Shown: positions 61,803 through 64,000 of the stretch, piece after piece
Layout: every line of letters starts with the position of its first letter
Numbering within the stretch: the first letter of the stretch is position 1
DNA from: Desulfuromusa sp.
GTDB taxonomy: Bacteria; Desulfobacterota; Desulfuromonadia; Desulfuromonadales; Geopsychrobacteraceae
DNA length: 64,000 nucleotides
Reading direction: 5' to 3'
Assembly (NCBI GenBank): GCA_016744675.1
Contig: JADGDX010000003.1
Location: 62,001-126,000 of the forward strand
Program-made: the position numbers and the translations under genes
The notes under the pieces: model-generated
Database searches by the model: none
The model's input: the letters and a program-made list of their open reading frames with translations, nothing else
What the model was told of the DNA's origin: nothing

Positions 61803-62426
61803 GTGTTGATCTCACTTTTGATGCAAAAAACAATAATGAACAAAAACACGAGAGGCCGGAATATTTCTTTTGTTATTTGTATGCTTGCCCTCCTGTTCCT
61901 GGCTGGCTGTGGCGATCCGGTGACTAATCACAAAATTTTGAGTACGATCTTTGATGGAGTCCCTTCCCTTCCGGCTGAAAATGAAATTTGTGAAGAGTAC
62001 TATGTTGCTAGGTCTGAGGCCGAGGCCGTGGGTTTGGATCTGGCAGATTCTGGGGCTCGCACAAGCCGATCTTCGCACAAGCCTTATGATGAAAAAAAAT
62101 GTAATGATTGCCATTCAAACGACAAAAATCAGAACGATGGTTTGATCGTTCCCAAACAAGAACTCTGTGGGGTTTGCCATACGGACTTTATTCAAGGAGA
62201 TAATGTTCATGGCCCGGTTGCAGTCGGGGATTGCCTCGCTTGCCACCTTCCCCATAGCTCTAACCATAAAGCTCTCCTCATTGAAGACCCCGATCTCATC
62301 TGTGCAACCTGCCATCAGGAAAACAGATTAGCTGCTGCCATGCATGATCGTTTCACTGTTAAGGTGATTAGTTGTGGCGAGTGCCACGATCCACATTCGG
62401 GCGACGCCCGATATTTCCTCAAATAA
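61803..62426 (+). CDS. pentaheme cytochrome c lipoprotein
   Basis: About 207 residues from the GTG at 61803, seven bases after AAGGA; an ATG at 61836 would give a more usual lipoprotein signal length (Cys at 25) but has no ribosome site. Lipobox FLAGC. Five heme sites: CNDCH, CGVCH, CLACH, CATCH and CGECH, in doubled-CxxCH modules. It would be anchored in a membrane by lipid, most likely on the outer membrane's periplasmic or outer face. It lies 37 bases after the NHL gene and 18 bases before the beta-barrel gene. Confidence 0.85.
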   Translation: MLISLLMQKTIMNKNTRGRNISFVICMLALLFLAGCGDPVTNHKILSTIFDGVPSLPAENEICEEYYVARSEAEAVGLDLADSGARTSRSSHKPYDEKKCNDCHSNDKNQNDGLIVPKQELCGVCHTDFIQGDNVHGPVAVGDCLACHLPHSSNHKALLIEDPDLICATCHQENRLAAAMHDRFTVKVISCGECHDPHSGDARYFLK

Positions 62427-62444
62427 CGGATATTAGGGGATTTT

Positions 62445-64000
62445 GTGGCAAATAAAGCTGCTCGGCATAGATTCTTTGATGAAATAAGGGAAAAGAGAAT
62501 CACGTCTTTTTACCACTTTTCCGGGTGGTTAGTTTTAGTCGTTTTGTTCCTGTTGGCTCTAGCTCCAGATGTTTCTGCCGCACGGCGGCGCGTTATTTTT
62601 CAATTAGCCAACCTCCATCAGTGGGCTGAGCTAGAGTATGCTTACGACGGAAATGGCTACGGTGGTGAGGTTGATCGTCGTTCCCAGAATCATAATTTTG
62701 AAGAAAAATATCATCTAGATATCGATTACGCGATTCTTGGGAGCAAATTGGCCAACGGGGGGCTGGATCTGGATCTGGGTTTTAACCAGAGCTATAAAGA
62801 TGAGGGCGGGAGGATCGATCGCAATGATAGTTCCGAAGGATTTAATCTAGAATACCTTTTCGACATGCTGCTTTTTGAGCAAGCATCCACACCTATTGCC
62901 CTATATTCAGGCCTTAGTCACGAAAAAGTTAACGAACCATTCACTCGAAGCCACGATCTTATCAATCAGCATTACTCAGCGAACCTATCTTTAAAGAACG
63001 ATTATGTCCCATCTTTTGTGAATTATCATTACAGTGAAGTGGAAACTTTTGGACTGGACCTTGATCGTTTTCAGAGTTCTGAAGAGCTGAGGTTCAGTTC
63101 TTATATTCACGTTGGGGAATTATCGACAACCGATTTGCATGCTGAAACGAACCGTCGAGAAACACAAATTGAGGGGGCTGCGCTGGGTACCGCGACTGAT
63201 GGTTATTTGCTGGAAGCCAATAATGTTGTTAATTGGACAGCTCTTTCTCAACGCCAGGTTTTAAGATCCTCTTACCGGGCAAAGAAAGAAACCGGAACCT
63301 CTGAACTTGAATCAAACCAATGGAATGAACGACTGAGGCTCCGTTTGGGAAAAGCTCTGGAAACAGAATTGTCTCATCAATACCGTAGGGTTGAAACCCC
63401 ACGGCAATTTCGTAGAGAGCAAGAAAGTGAAGCTTGGGTTGAACACCGCCTGTTCAGAAGCTTAACCAACCGTTATCGACATTTGATCAATCAAACAGAA
63501 TTTAATACTGGAAAGGAAGAAAGTTGGCAACGTCAATATAATGTTGCCTACAATAAAGCTTTAGCGGCAGAGAGTCGATTGCGCCTTGGCTATGGATTTA
63601 CCTACGGAGAAACCGATCGAAGGTTAGAAGATCGTACAATTGTCATTGGAGCTGGAAACCCTGAAGTCAAACAGATTGATAACTTCTTTGAGGTGACTCT
63701 AGATAACCCGGATGTTGTCGATGGTAGTATTGTTGTACGTGATGCTTTTGGAATTATCTCGCCGAGTAATTATTCGATTAGTTCTGGACGTTTAGTGACT
63801 CTTGATTTTGATAGTAATACTGTTGGGTTGGCTCCGGGCGATGAGGTATTAATTGAATATGATTATGATGTGAATAACTCGATTGAGTTTGCGACAACAA
63901 CAAAAAGTGTATCAGGCTCTCTGGGTCTTTTTAATCAAAAATACAGAATCTATGCAAATTACAGTCAAAGTGATCAGGATCTCCTTTCAGGTGAGGCAAA
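62445..64000 (+). CDS. outer-membrane beta-barrel protein (partial, runs off the right edge)
   Basis: A frame open from a GTG at 62445 (GGGGA five bases before) to the window end, at least 518 codons. A long basic N-terminal part and a hydrophobic helix end in a signal cleavage site at about DVSA (residue 47). The rest shows alternating polar/hydrophobic strands with aromatic ends (LANLHQWAELEYAYDG, LDLDLGFNQSYKDEG, PSFVNYHYSEVETFG, RLRLGYGFTYGE), the pattern of outer-membrane barrels. Near the edge lies a soluble beta-domain (DVVDGSIVVRDAFGIISPSN), seen in some cytochrome-associated porins. It directly follows the pentaheme lipoprotein, so it could be the barrel of a porin-cytochrome conduit or of a secretion channel. 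Confidence 0.75.
   Translation, partial: MANKAARHRFFDEIREKRITSFYHFSGWLVLVVLFLLALAPDVSAARRRVIFQLANLHQWAELEYAYDGNGYGGEVDRRSQNHNFEEKYHLDIDYAILGSKLANGGLDLDLGFNQSYKDEGGRIDRNDSSEGFNLEYLFDMLLFEQASTPIALYSGLSHEKVNEPFTRSHDLINQHYSANLSLKNDYVPSFVNYHYSEVETFGLDLDRFQSSEELRFSSYIHVGELSTTDLHAETNRRETQIEGAALGTATDGYLLEANNVVNWTALSQRQVLRSSYRAKKETGTSELESNQWNERLRLRLGKALETELSHQYRRVETPRQFRREQESEAWVEHRLFRSLTNRYRHLINQTEFNTGKEESWQRQYNVAYNKALAAESRLRLGYGFTYGETDRRLEDRTIVIGAGNPEVKQIDNFFEVTLDNPDVVDGSIVVRDAFGIISPSNYSISSGRLVTLDFDSNTVGLAPGDEVLIEYDYDVNNSIEFATTTKSVSGSLGLFNQKYRIYANYSQSDQDLLSGEA

Overview
The window looks like a chromosomal segment of a marine or sedimentary, anaerobic, metal- or sulfur-reducing bacterium of the Desulfuromonadales (Geobacter/Desulfuromonas/Pelobacter relatives). 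The reasons are the many c-type cytochromes (a PpcA-like c7 triheme protein, a 15-site cytochrome, an OmcE-like tetraheme protein, a pentaheme lipoprotein), the carD-ispD-ispF-glnS-cysS block, the CBS/DUF294 protein, the abundant two-component and sigma-54 regulators, and a moderate GC content. This assignment is inference from gene content; there is no rRNA or tRNA in the window. No insertion sequence, prophage or CRISPR array was found.

Layout. 1-4.2 kb: GlxA-type regulator, EamA exporter, universal stress protein, membrane metallophosphoesterase. 4.2-8 kb: an envelope-stress locus, with a Spy/CpxP-like periplasmic protein divergent from a CpxR/CpxA-like pair across an exact CpxR-type box. 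It is followed by a very short gene that reads through an in-frame TGA into a SECIS-like hairpin (candidate 55-aa selenoprotein) and by an orphan response regulator with Glu at the phosphoacceptor site. 8-13 kb: cardiolipin synthase, zinc-ribbon, PilZ and tail-specific protease genes. 13-16.3 kb: zinc uptake (znuA with an HHEAE tandem repeat, zur, znuC, znuB) around a Zur-type palindrome. 16.3-22.7 kb: an accessory island of secreted repeat proteins (ankyrin, Sel1, PASTA). 22.8-29 kb: panE, then carD, ispD, ispF, glnS, cysS. 29-34.4 kb: acidic c7 cytochrome, NhaD antiporter, small secreted proteins, EVE protein, HAD phosphatase, receiver protein.

34.4-36.2 kb: a SAM-I/IV-type riboswitch ahead of an O-acetylhomoserine sulfhydrylase. 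36.2-43.5 kb: cobalamin adenosyltransferase, MFS transporter, S1-repeat protein, DGK-PAP2 fusion, DUF4015 hydrolase, argP/argO. 43.5-49.5 kb: an rsgA pseudogene, yqhD-like dehydrogenase, srkA, rnr, a Gre-like factor. 49.7-53.2 kb: moaA, a structured leader, moeA, and a ccdA/thioredoxin-like pair. 53.3-56.1 kb: CBS-nucleotidyltransferase, hemerythrin, SPOR-NlpC/P60 lipoprotein.

56.4-64 kb is the most distinctive region. It runs sigma-54 regulator, 15-site multiheme cytochrome, OmcE-like tetraheme cytochrome isolated between two terminators behind an extended -10 promoter and a 320-base leader, NHL beta-propeller lipoprotein, pentaheme lipoprotein, and an outer-membrane beta-barrel protein cut by the window edge. 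Together these could form an extracellular electron-transfer locus: nanowire subunit plus export or conduit partners. Function is inferred from motifs and family resemblance; no database search was possible.
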